From Zygnema cylindricum (lineage: Eukaryota > Streptophyta > Zygnematophyceae > Zygnematales > Zygnemataceae), in assembly GCA_037447655.1 (NCBI GenBank), contig JBBHKE010002900.1, positions 223,716 through 287,715 of the forward strand: a stretch of 64,000 nucleotides of DNA. Reading direction: 5' to 3'. Shown here piece after piece: positions 21,399 to 32,902 of the stretch. A program made the position numbers and the translations under genes. Position 1 is the first letter of the stretch. Every line of letters starts with the position of its first letter. The notes under the pieces were generated by a model that ran no database searches, was not told where the DNA came from, and saw only the letters and a list, made by a program, of their open reading frames with translations.

Positions 21399-24300
21399 AT
21401 GGCTTTTAGTGGAGTTTCCTTAGGCAGTGACTTTCTTTACAAAGGGAATCCTGCTTTTCTAAATGCTTTTCTCAACCGAAATTCGCTTGTGCAATATCAA
21501 GCATGGAAGACAGTTTATTCGCCTGTTTGCAAAAGCTCAAAACAAATTAGAAATGACAATTGCTGGATTGGTAGTCGGAGTATTCAGAAGAAATACGGTC
21601 CAAATTGCAGTGAATACTCTAATGAAAGCTGGAATATTCGAAAGACATACGTTGCAAAATGCACTGAATCCGAAGGCCAGCACGAAACAGCTTTATTAAG
21701 CCAACCTGAACCGCCAAATCCCTTTGGCAAATTCTTCGATAATGCACGGTTGGCACTGCTTCCTTTGAAATCTTGAACTGCGTGTTGTTTGAGTCTTCAA
21801 GTTTTTTACTTTTTAGGTTTCCAAGATTGACTGAATGTAGTGTTTAGCTTTTGTCTAGCTTCTACCCAAAGTATTATTAGCCGTCGCCAAAAGGACGAGT
21901 CTTAATAGTATCAACATAAAAGTGTTTGAGAATATTTTAGGAGCCCGGGCTGTCTTCTGGTTCCCATCATGGAAGGCAAAATGCTGAGGAAATGGCAAAA
22001 TCAATTCTTTGCAATCTCTCTCACGGGGTTGTTGTGTATTCATGTTTTACTGGCTGGTCCAGAGCCGTTTTGAATAGATTCCAGGCAGATGAAGTTGGTC
22101 GCGATGTTCTCGCTTTGGCATTCCCAGCGGCATTAATGGGAATCTCTGACCCAATGGTTCAATTGACGGAGACTGCCATTGTTTCAAGGATGGGTACTTA
22201 TCTTCCATTCATTCAAACAAGCGGTTGGCATTAATGGTCCCATGGAAAATTGACGATTTGGTCTCTCCAGATGGCAAGCGTAAATGAAAGTTTAAGCAAG
22301 TAGGGCACAGATTATTCACCGGCTTATTCTTCGCCTCCTGATATTTACAGAGGGCAAGTCCAGAAAAGTGTAGATGTTCTTGCGGACTATGATGGTTTAA
22401 GTTGCGTTAAGTTATCCATAAGTTATTAAACGGGGTTTCGGCGTGTTCTCCTCTTTTTGTCGATTTTTTGTCCTTACCCGTCAAAGGTGAACAAAAGCAC
22501 AAGAGGCTAAGGTGTATTGATTTGGATGGGTCATTGAAATGGGGTTCCAGCAATGTCTTTGACGGAGATGACTTGGGCATTGAAATGGCTGCGATCGCCT
22601 TGCCAGCTCTCTTGGCTTTGGCAGCCGACCCGATTGCCTCTCTCACCGATACATATTTTATTGCTCAAATAGGTATATTTGGGTTAAGGTTGCCAGCGTA
22701 AAACGGACGCTATTTGTCTGTTACACCCGTTGGACTTGTTTGTTGGTAATAGATTATTCGTGAACACAACTGGGCCTTGATAGCCAGTCCATGCATGCTC
22801 TATCAATTGTTATAAGAAGATCCTCCTTAGTTTATCGTCACTCTCTTTGACGGATCTGTTTGACGTTCGGTTTGTTGGGGACCAGATTTGAGGCATATTG
22901 AAAAACCTGGCTAAACGATAGTGCCTTTGTTGTTCGCTAGATTTTATTTTTCAAGCATAAAACAGTAAGCTCGCAATTGTTTGTCTTGCAGGCCCTGTTG
23001 AGCTGGCAGCGGTTGGTGTGTCAGTCTCCATTTTCAATCTTGTTTCAAAGATATTTAATTTCCCTCTTCTCAACATTACAACTTCTTTTGTAGCGGAGGA
23101 TGAGGAGGCAGCTGAAGCTCAACGGAAGGCTCTTGGCAGTAAGTTTGTTGACACCGACGCCTAATAATGGGCACAGTAGTGGTCCATTAAGTGTGTCTAT
23201 CTTGTCTCTTAGTGAAGAATTAAATATGTTGGAATTGGAAAATGTTATGATAAGGTGAAGGTTATGAGTCACTTTTTCAGGCCAAAAGGAACTGTTAAAG
23301 AGGGACGACAGTAGCATGTGGTACATCCGCGCTTTGTATGAAGGCAACTAAAACATGGGCTCAAGTTCTTTAAAACGCAGAAGTTCAGAATTCAAACTTC
23401 TAGGTTGGACATGCAATTTTTATGGACACACTTGAGTTTTATTATGGATTTGCATGTTTGCTATGATATGGAAAAACACTCCCGTTTGGACCAATAACTG
23501 GGGTTTGGACTTAGTTTGAGCCAGTTAACTACAGTTGCATGTCGATTTTCATATCGCTGGATGCTGTACTTTGATTCAGTAACTTTTGATTCGATATTTA
23601 GATCTGCTCTTGCCCACCAAATCCAGTACATCATGCTCATGGACCTTTGCCTAAACATGAAAGGAATCATCTCCAACGTTAGAGTAAAACCGATTTTCAA
23701 CATGAGGTGTTAGTTTTTGCAAAATTATAATCATCCAAGACTATTGGCAATTTGGAAACGGTGCAGCTCTCATGAGTGTCAATCTTCCTTTTCAAAGTTC
23801 ATGATTCCCGACCTATTGTCAATCCTGTTTATGTGATTCCATGTGCAATTTTTTTGTCCAAAAGGGACAGCTGTTCACAAACATATTGCTAAAACATAGT
23901 CATTGTAACTTCTTTACAAATGTGATGTTAACGGGGCTATCTTAGATACGTTCAGTGTGATGCTAGAGATAGGTACAATGATACCAATGCAGGTCTATTG
24001 GGTTAATCTTAATCAATCTATAATACAGATAGGTGAACCTGTATATAACCCAAGTCCCTATTGTCGTTGACAAGAAATGCTATTGGTGCTTACGCTCTGG
24101 TTATGTTTGGACATGAAGTCTATTGCTTGTCTGCAACATGTTAACAATATTTCAACATTCCGATGTAGTTTGTTTCTCAGTAGTGTTAAACTTGAAGGCG
24201 GGTGTACGAAAATAAAGGACAAAAAATGGTGTGTGTTGAATAGATCTCAAGCATGTGGTACGTCCAAAACAGGAGCACTTGTGCCAAAATGATGGCTTTG

Positions 24301-27300
24301 AGATTGTGTCAAATTGGAGTAAGGTATACAAGCTTTCTGTAAATATGTGGATATGAACAGGGATTCGCATGGGCCATAAACATATCTTTTAATCACAGTC
24401 CTGTCTTTCCTTCTCTTTTTTTGAAAGGTCACATGAGTTGGCTCTCTACCTGTCGGCATCACTAATTTGTCAGTGGGAATTGGGCTTCGGGCTTTGGTCT
24501 TTCAAATGACTCAGAAGAGGGAAAGGCAACTAAGCCAGTTTTGCCATCTGTATCATCCGCGTTAGTGTTGGGGACAGCTCTTGGCCTCATTGAGGCGGCA
24601 TTTCTGATCTTTGGAGCTGGTAGCGTACTTGATATCATGGGAGTGCCTGTGGTCAGTGCCCATTACCAAGCTTAGTTTGGATCGCATTATTGTAAATCAA
24701 TAGAATGGTCTTTTCAATGTAGCTTAATTGAATTAGTGTAGTTCAGAATGTGAGTCTAGTGTGGACTGCTTCTCCAGGAGCTTCGCACATAATATAGTGA
24801 GGACCACCATTGCTCATATAAAAAAAAAAACCTATAGCCGTATTGGTGAACCACACAAGGATTAAGCACGTGGTCTAAGGGATCTGGAAATATCCTTTTG
24901 CATATTGTTTGCATTCCTTTGAACAGAGTGTCATTTATTGGAGTTTTGCCTATTACTGGTTGGTTTCTCCAGAAATTGTAATGTTCCTTTGGAGCAATTT
25001 TCAACTGGACTATTTGGATAAAGCAGTCAGCAAAGAACCATTTCAGTAATCAAAGCTTAAGAGTATGTGTGCTAGTAAACATATATTCCATAGTCAGGAT
25101 CAATGACTGAACGAGCTTATGTCATCTTTGACTGTATTCCTTGAGCTTCTTTGGGCCTGATTCTAGTTATAAAGTCATGTGCAGAACTCCGCGATGAGGG
25201 GTCCAGCAACTGATTATCTCGCGCTGCGAGCTATCGGAGCACCTGCTGTTGTAGTGGCTCTTGCTAGTCAGGGAGTGTTTCGAGGTTTTAAAGACACAAA
25301 GACCCCTCTGTATTCTACAGGTAACAATCTTTTGACTAAGCTATTCTGTGCATATTGATCACAGCCAACCGGTTTGATGAGTTATTGACAATGTTGTCGG
25401 AACAGTGATTTCTCGAGTTTTGTGTTTATTCAAGGCTTATTGAAGACGAAAGTAAGCTCACATATTTCTGGGGATAATGGGGGTTAACAGTTGGTGCAAA
25501 CTTAGTGAACGTGGTTTTGGACCCAATTCTTATGTTTAGCTGCGGATTTGGAGTGGGTGGAGCGGCTGTTGCTACAGTCATCTCCCAGTAATTGGCCGCA
25601 ACTTTTCACTTGACTATGGTTTTTCTTTTGACTCCTTGAACGTATACAACTCTTTCATTTGTTTTCATGTCACTCCATTATTTTCATTCTATCCTCTTTA
25701 TTTGGGACAGGTATGCTATGGCGGGGGCTCTTCTTTGGAGCCTCGACAAACGTGTAACCCTCATACCACCTCGTTTGGAGGACCTTAAACTCGAACGTTT
25801 CCTTAAATCTGGTACACTCCTCTCCACTGTTGGTGTGGTCCGCACTCTTTTATGAACCAAGTTTAAAACTGGTGTTTGAAATAAATTTGGTTTATACAAA
25901 GCTACACTATTGGTGGTGAACGTTGTACACCGTCAATCGCTATTTGCGTTGATAAAAGTAATTCCATCCCGGTTTTTTTTGCTCTCCGAACACAAAATAT
26001 CGTTAGTAATGCTGTAGTTCCATTCTTAACGCTAATTTTTTTTGCAGTTCATAGTCTTCCATGTCATTTGGATCAAAAATAGTATAATTAACTCTTAAGC
26101 AGTCCATACTAATTATTTCTCGTGGATAACAGCGATTCACGGTGTAGTGTCCACTATCATCACTAAGTACAAACCAGCATTGGACAGTCTGCTTGAGGAG
26201 TCACTTGGTAGGATACTGTTCACTGATTATTTTAGCTTTGGTAAAAGGATCGATCCCCTTATATCCACAAAAATGAATGGATAATATGGATGCCGGCAGG
26301 AAACACACGGAAGCTGGGACATGTTTTACAGTCCTTGAATAAACCAACTCAACGCCCGTAGAAAAACAATGGTAAATTTGATGTGATTTGCTAATTTAGA
26401 AAAATACTTAAATCAGGCATGCCTATCCAATGTACGAAGTTCATAAAATATGCACATATTTTTTGACAAATGTAACAATGTCGACGTGCCTTTTTTTTCG
26501 TGGGAGTCAAGGAGCTTAAGTCAATATGTGTCACTTCCACAATAGCTGGCCTGTTGCTGGTATGTTTTACAGGGAATCACTGAAGGAAGGTTTCCCAATT
26601 TCTCGCAAAAAAATTGCCAGTTTCTTGGCAGGAACTAAACAATTGCTATACGATAGAGTTCAGGGGATCTACAAACAAAAATGATTATCACCACGCAGAA
26701 GTCAAAATATACCGAAAAATTTTAGCTGCATCATGGTGTGCTGTCAAACTGGTTGCATAAAATGTTTATTGTTTGAAGCTTAATAGTCATGAAAATTGAA
26801 TTGGGGCATAAAGGGGAATGTTGGCTGGTGTTTATTGGTTTAATTTCTGGTTGTTATCCTGTTTTTGGTATTATCCCCCTAATTGATCATTGTTCTCATG
26901 TCTTATACTTCCAGGTGTCTAAGAACCTCAGGGATAACATCTCTTGTTTTTCTTGCAAATTTTTGGAAATAAGCACTGCAATCAAAACTTGGTGTGTGTC
27001 AAAAAGTTTGGATCCTGGATTGTTTTTTTTTTTGCCATCCACGTTTTCCACTTGTAAATTCCCAATCTAAAGTTGTAAAAGCAGAAGTATAGGATGTTGC
27101 CCACTGTTTCAGATGATTCCCAACATATTGATCTGTACAACATATCTTCATTCAAATGATTTCCCCAAGTGATCCATAATCTGCCAAAAACACGGATACA
27201 AGAATTTAAGACTTTTATGATCCTACAATTCTATAATTTCATTAATTCTCTTATGATCCGTTTCTTTTCAGGTGGTTTACTTTTGGGAAGGACTCTTGCC

Positions 27301-29494
27301 CTTCTCAGCACCATGACTCTCGCAACATCCATGGCTGCCCGCCAGGGAAGCACACCCATGGCCGCCCACCAAGTTTGTATGCAAATATGGCTCGCCGCGT
27401 CCCTTCTCAGTGACTCTGTGGCCCTCGCTGGTCAGGTATTGTTTCGTTTTTTCTTTCTCGCCTTCCCTTTCTTGTTTTCCAAAACCCTCTATTTTGGAAA
27501 TCTTTGTAAGGGGAGGAGAGGAGGGAGGGAGCGGGAAGGAGAGGACAGCTTTACAGGGCATCGATTGAGCATTTAGATGATAACGCACACGTAACTCAAA
27601 AAGCAACGTTGGATATTTGTGTTTTCCTTGGGATTACCATTGACTCGAAGAGACCCACTTGGGATTGTGTGTTTTTTTACATCAGACAATGTTAGCGAGT
27701 GCGTTCGCGAAAGGAGATATGCAACGTGCAAAGGCGGTTATGTATCGAATTTTGCAGGTTTGGCTCGCTCATGTAGAGGGACAAGGAGAGGAGAGTCTTA
27801 GATAAATTCACAATAGTAGCTATTTAAACTTTATGTTACATCTGAGGGATGGATGAGTACTGTGGATGATTAGTGTGAATATGTCGCAAGGATATTGGAC
27901 AAGATAATGAGTGGGGATAAATGGCATAGCCAGTTTGTTAACAAGAGTGTTTTGTTCATACGTTCACATTTGATTTACCTCCCATTTCATACGGTTTTGA
28001 GAGTATGCCTTTGTGCGTCACATAAGTCACGTTTTCGTTCGATGCAAAGTTCTGTATAGTACAAAGTTTGGTATTAGCCTGCATTGCGACTGAACTCTAG
28101 TTTTGATTTTTATGTTAGCTGGTTTTTTTTATTAATTGTTGATCCATTCCTCTTTCTGTTGATACTGTTTCTGATAATGTTAATTTTTATTCCAATTTTG
28201 TGTGTTTGGTTTGCAGGTTGGACTTGCTATGGGAGTGCTTATGGCTCTCTTGCTTTCCTTGGGAGCAAGTTCAATTCCGAGAGTGTTTTCAAAAGATGAA
28301 GGTGTACTTGACGTGATGGATGTTATTTTTCCCGTATGTTCTCCCTCTCCCCTCTTCCCTCTCCCTTCTCCCTCTCCCCTCTCCCTCTCCCCTCTCTCCT
28401 TTTTCCTCTCCCCTTCCTGTTCTCTTTCTCTGTCTTTCCCCTTATCCTCTCGCCCTCCCTCTGACTCTCCCACATCTTTGTTCCATTACATTTCTTAACT
28501 CTCCCTCTTTGTCCTCTCTCCAGTTTGTCGCGGCCACACAGCCAATCACGTCGTTGGCTTTTGTGTTCGACGGTATTCACTATGGGGCCTCCGATTTTGG
28601 CTATGCGGCTACAGCTATGGTGAGGGGGAGGGGGAGGGGGAGAGGGAGAGGGAGAGGGAGAGGGAGAGGGAGAGGGAGAGGGACTGAGACTTAATAGCTG
28701 ATTGATGGGTGTTAACGTTTTGCAGGAATGTATTGACTTCTCTCTGGTATGTTTTTTCTCTCTGGGTTGTAAACCATGGGATAGTATTCTTCATTCTATT
28801 ACCAATTCTTGCTGGTTTTGGTTTTGTGATTCTTTTCAGATACTCCTTGTTATACCCATTGTTGGTGTACTATTGGTGGCCCCAAATTTTTTTGGCCTTG
28901 GAGGAGTGTGGATGGGACTTACTCTCTTGATGAGTGCCCGAATGTTCACTGGGTTTTACAGGTGAGAGTTTCCCTTTGTGTTATCATTAAATTTTGAAAA
29001 TGGAACATATGCCTATCAGTTTCGGTCTTGCATGATCACTTTTAAGTTATTTTTTAGGTTTTTTTCTCTTTTTCCTCTCCCTCTGAGAGATTCCCTGATT
29101 CCCTTGCCTCTTTTTGTTTTGTGGAATGCTTGTGTTCTTTGACTTGCCCTCCGTTCTTCCTCTCCTTTCTACTGTGTCTTTTTCCAGATAGGACTTCATT
29201 GCGGATGTAATTTGTAGTTTATGATGTGTAATTTGTTGCTGATTTTACCATCGAGTCAACAATTTGTTTTCTGGTTTTATGTCGCTTCTTTAGTGTTTTG
29301 CTTGTAGAATGAAATTTGATACAATATCATTCGTTTTTTACAATCGAAGGAGTGTTTGGGATTGGACAGAGTGGGAACTGCAAGTGGTCCTTGGCGTATT
29401 TTGCGTACGAAGTCTCCCCAGGAACTGGAATAACTTTCTTACGGCCGAAAGAGAAGAGACTACCATTTTCTTAAAGACTACCATTTTCTTTTAG
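21399..29494 (+). CDS. MATE efflux family protein (DinF-like, probably plastid), copy B
   Basis: This is the paralogue of the gene at 5,492 with the same 13-exon plan: 21399-21748, 22078-22193 (2a) or about 22487-22672 (2b), 22992-23138, about 24474-24651, 25185-25320, 25491-25587, 25711-25811, 27272-27435, 27686-27757, 28217-28333, 28524-28619, 28840-28961, 29350-29494. Exons 1 to 12 have the same lengths as in copy A and I see no internal stop, so both copies look functional. Differences are a few substitutions (for example FFDNAR for FFDGAR at the end of exon 1), a longer GA-rich purine run in the intron after exon 11, and a shorter final exon. The final exon reaches a stop (TAG at 29,492-29,494) inside the 18 bp repeat. 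Plastid location and substrate are inference. Confidence 0.87.
22078..22193 (+). other. MATE exon 2a, copy B
   Basis: This exon has the same 116 nt length, splice sites (TTGAATAG|ATTCCAG; AGGATGG|GTACTT) and phases as its copy A counterpart. Its open frame and borders have survived in both paralogues. Confidence 0.75.
22487..22672 (+). other. MATE exon 2b, copy B
   Basis: This exon has the same length and donor phase as in copy A (CAAATAG|GTATATT). Compared with copy A it has at least one changed residue (SSNVFDG for SSTVFDG). The helix-coding part is unchanged as far as I read it. Confidence 0.7.
25928..26144. mobile_element. Tc1/mariner-like MITE in MATE intron 7, copy B
   Basis: The orthologous copy of the element at 9,949. 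It is 217 bp and ends CACCGTCAATCGCTATT ... GCGATTCACGGTG, with flanking TA at 25926-25927 and 26145-26146. Confidence 0.75.
28335..28470. repeat. CT/CCCTCT low-complexity tract, MATE intron 10, copy B
   Basis: A pyrimidine tract (CTCCCTCTCC repeats) just after exon 10. A shorter version is at 12,436-12,530 in copy A. The open frames over it are artefacts of low complexity. Confidence 0.85.
28621..28684. repeat. GAGGGG/GAGAGG microsatellite at the exon 11 donor, copy B
   Basis: About ten hexamer units begin right at the exon 11 splice donor (CTATG|GTGAGGGGGAGG). Copy A has only about three units (12,709-12,732), so the tract has expanded or contracted since duplication. Confidence 0.85.
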
Positions 29495-30108
29495 AGTAGA
29501 ATTGTTGATATGCTATATGAGAATGTAGGTGTTTCCAGCGTTGCTGGAAATGTGGGTAAAGAGAGTTTTGTAATATTCTAGGGAGTCAGAGCAAACAAGG
29601 GCGAATTGAAGGGAGCGAATTGAAGGGAATTACTAGTAAGGTGTCGTCTATGGGATCCGATATGGACACATTCTGTTCCTGTGCCGCTTCTATATTGTAA
29701 GACTTTTGGGCAAATTTTCTTTTGAGAATTGGTATCACAAACTCTTTTTAATGATTTTTGGACGACCAAGTTGCTCTTTTTGTCGTGTGACGTCCCTTGA
29801 CTCTAATAATGATGGTTGGTGTATTTATCCACGGGAATACTGTACACTGTCACAAGTTTAGTATTTTACTCCACGTTTTGTGCGTGAAAGGTGTGTGACC
29901 GTACAATTAATACAATCCTTTGAAGACCGCGCAACAAACTGTATGGCTGCCCATAAAACGAGTGTAAAACTGTGAATCCCGCTAGTGTATTTTTTTCTTT
30001 CAAAGGAAAAGTCAAACATATAATTGCTGGCTGCTGCATTTTTTTAGGCATGGATTAATTTTTTTGCAGCCATCTTCCTCTCTTATTTTTCACCTCTGCG
30101 TCTCTACT

Positions 30109-30146
<38 letters not shown>

Positions 30147-31045
30147 CCTCTCTCTCTCTTGCCCACGTGTCACAATGGTAGCGATTGGAAAGATTGTACT
30201 CCTCGGTTGTGGTGGTGGCATGGAAGTGATGGGAATGGCGGATTGTGGAACAGGAAAGAGGAGTCGGAGGAAGTTCCTGTTTTATTGGGTGTCGCCGACC
30301 GTTGCGACGCGTTGCACTCTGCGAATCTTGTCATGAAACAGATCCCTCTTCCCCCTCTCCCCCTCTCTCTCACCCCTCCCCTCCGGGTGCTTTTTATTCA
30401 TTTATTTATTTGCGCCCATCAAAAACATAAACAGAAAATAAAAAAAATCTGTTGCAAACTTAGTTTCTTTCTTTTGTTTTTGTACTAGTTTCTTCCTTTT
30501 GTTTTTGTACTTTTCCTTCACCTTTGCAAACTTACCGGAACCACACCATCACCAAATTTATTGTGACACATAAACATAATACATATTATTTAATATTTAG
30601 TTAATTACACAAGAAGTAATGAGGATGTGATAATAATTGTTTATTCTAGCGACATTTCAAGTGAATATTTTCATTATTTTGGAGAAGTTCCTATACAAAT
30701 ATGTGAAACAAAAAAAGCAAAAAAAAAAAAACACTTGGAATGCTTAGGCCTGTTTTCGTTCCGCGTTGACGTCATCTACTTTAACATGCTTCCAAGTCCG
30801 TACGTGTCGTTGAAAGTACAAGACAAACAAGCTACAACTTTTTCCACGTTCGTCAGTACGATGTTTTTTGGGGACGTGGCATCCTTTGGAAAAACGCCAA
30901 AAATTTGAAAGTTTGAATTCTGATCCGAAACATTGTGTTTCGCGTTTTGGGACATAATAGCCATGTATCGCTATTAGCCCTTTTATTTTTTTTTATTTTT
31001 TTTTACCCCTTAAAGCATCATTTCGTGAACACTTGTCGTATTGTA
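29495..31045. other. MATE 3' flank, copy B; no gene seen
   Basis: The counterpart of 13,676-16,128. It includes a CT dinucleotide run at about 30,111-30,142. The small open frames at 30,064-30,490 are low-complexity or unsupported. Confidence 0.5.
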
Positions 31046-32111
31046 CTATTGTGGATCCGAGAGATAAGATTCGCAACCTATTATTGGCCAAACATCAGCC
31101 ACGTGTGCACGGAGTAAAAACGTTTCACGTGAAAAAAAAAATCATACCGATACACAATATACTTCACGGATTTGAGCGATTTCAGTTTCCACGTGTCAGG
31201 TATTGAGACGACGAAGCTAACACAAGAGAAATTTGTACTTTTGGAGTACGGCGATGCGTTGAAATCTGTTTAACAAGTGACGCCAAAAGACCGTGCACAC
31301 TTGTAGACGTTTTTTTACGGTGTTACCTCCGCACCGTGTTTTAGACTGATGACTAAAAATCGTTTTTTTGAAGCCGTACAGTCTGTCGTTTGCTATCATT
31401 TTTGCTTTCTTTCAACCTTTGCTCATCTTCAAAATAAAAAAATTAAAACAAAGGAAAGCAAAAAGAAATCAAAATCAGACATTAGTATTTTTTATTTTTT
31501 TTTGGTAATTCTGGCCCCAATTGAGGGAAGCAAATGGGCTATAAATTATTAAATTCACCCCTTTTTTGGGCGAAGGTTCTTGGAATTTTCCAAAACCTCG
31601 CCTATTTTCGGATTTTCGAACACTATTTTTCAGGTTTTTTTTTGTGGGCATTTGACCAAAAATATAAAAAAAAAATTGACGGGAATAACAAAAAAAAACG
31701 GGTCCATTAATAATAATGAGAAAATATTCATTTTATGATTCTTTTTAAGACTAATGTGGCAATGCAAAAACATATATTTATCCTCTACCTCCAATTTATT
31801 TCACATTTTTAATCACCATTTTTTCTTTTTTGGGGTCCACAAAAGAATTCAGGTGTGAATAAAAAACAATGGTGCACTTCAACAAAAGAAAGATTGACGT
31901 GGGGGCGGAGGGAGGGTGAGGGAGAGAGGGAGAGAGGGAGAGAGAGGGAAGGAGGGAGGGAGGGCCTCTGAGAGGGAGGGAAGGAGGGTGGGGGGAGTGT
32001 GAATAAGATAAGAGGAGAGAGAGAACGAGGAATGGTGAAAGTAATCTTGAATGAGTCAATGGGCCATGGAACATGGAGAAGATATGAGGAGTAGAAGAGG
32101 GGAGAGAGAAT

Positions 32112-32178
<67 letters not shown>

Positions 32179-32247
32179 AAAAGCATGATATTGAGTACTC
32201 TATAGGAGAAGGTACGAAAGCCAATGAGGAGGAGAGGGAGTAGATGG
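31046..32247. other. Gene-free stretch with long GA-rich tract
   Basis: The left part is AT-rich with homopolymer A and T runs. From about 31,900 to 32,175 it becomes almost pure purine (GAGGGA repeats, then a GA run of about 60 bases at 32,110-32,174). The two long minus-strand frames here (Ser/Leu runs) are translations of the microsatellite. The GA-rich sequence resumes right of the copia element at 37,579, so that element inserted into this tract. Confidence 0.7.
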
Positions 32248-32859
32248 TGTTGAGGTTCAGAAAAAGTGGCCATAGGATCGATCAATTACAAGACAGGAAG
32301 CTAAGGAAAACAACTCTCTATATGAGAAAACAAGCTTAATTATTGAACAAGGAATAAAATAGATTATGACACGACAACAAGCTCAATTACTGAACAAGGA
32401 ATAAAATAGATTATGACACGACAAAATATGCACTCGGTACCAAAATAACAGTAGGGAAAAAGTTGGAGAGAATCATTCACTTGATTGATGAATAATTTTC
32501 AATGTAAGCATGAGTACATTTTATATGTGTACATAACGTAGGTACTACGCTACTTGTGTTTCACGTAAAGGAACAAATTCCTAACTTGTGAACTACGTAA
32601 ACTTAATCAACGGCCGCAATTTACTACGTGACATTCACTCAAAATCTGCGACGACTTCACTTGCCGTACAATACAAGTAGTCGACTATGTTTCATCAAAT
32701 GTTGACGTCTACGCAAAGTTAACTTGACGTCTACCAAATGTACCGTGACGTCTATTCAACCGTACATGTACCTAAGACGACTCCGGTTGATTCATTCTCA
32801 CGCAACTTTGACTAATTTGAATTCTAGTTCTTAACATAAAATGGATCCAAAATCTAACA
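32248..32859 (-). repeat. Copia 3' LTR
   Basis: About 612 bp. It begins TGTTGAGG on plus and ends CTAACA next to the polypurine tract. It contains two adjacent copies of a 47 bp segment (AAGCTTAATTATTGAACAAG... at about 32,331-32,425), while the 5' LTR has one. Confidence 0.9.
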
Positions 32860-32902
32860 CCCCCTCTCTTAGTCATTTGCTGTAGACTATCAAATGTCCA
32901 CA

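Larger units (their letters stand above)
16420..31045. repeat. Tandem duplication, copy B
   Basis: This is the second copy of the unit described at 1,071. Gene order and orientation are the same, with CAND1 exons 7 to 1 on minus followed by MATE exons 1 to 13 on plus. The offset to copy A is 15,349 bp at the left edge. It rises to about 15,907 bp after a 558 bp MITE at 20,321 and to about 15,960 bp at the MATE 3' end. The right limit is the last position at which I can follow the alignment. Confidence 0.95.

Noticed and set aside
28180-28694. Several frames of about 85-124 codons around MATE exon 10-11, copy B
   Set aside because: They are read through pyrimidine and GAGAGG repeats in introns and overlap true exons in other frames.
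31796-32285. Two long minus-strand frames (142 and 158 codons)
   Set aside because: They are Ser/Leu and Pro-rich translations of the GA/CT microsatellite.
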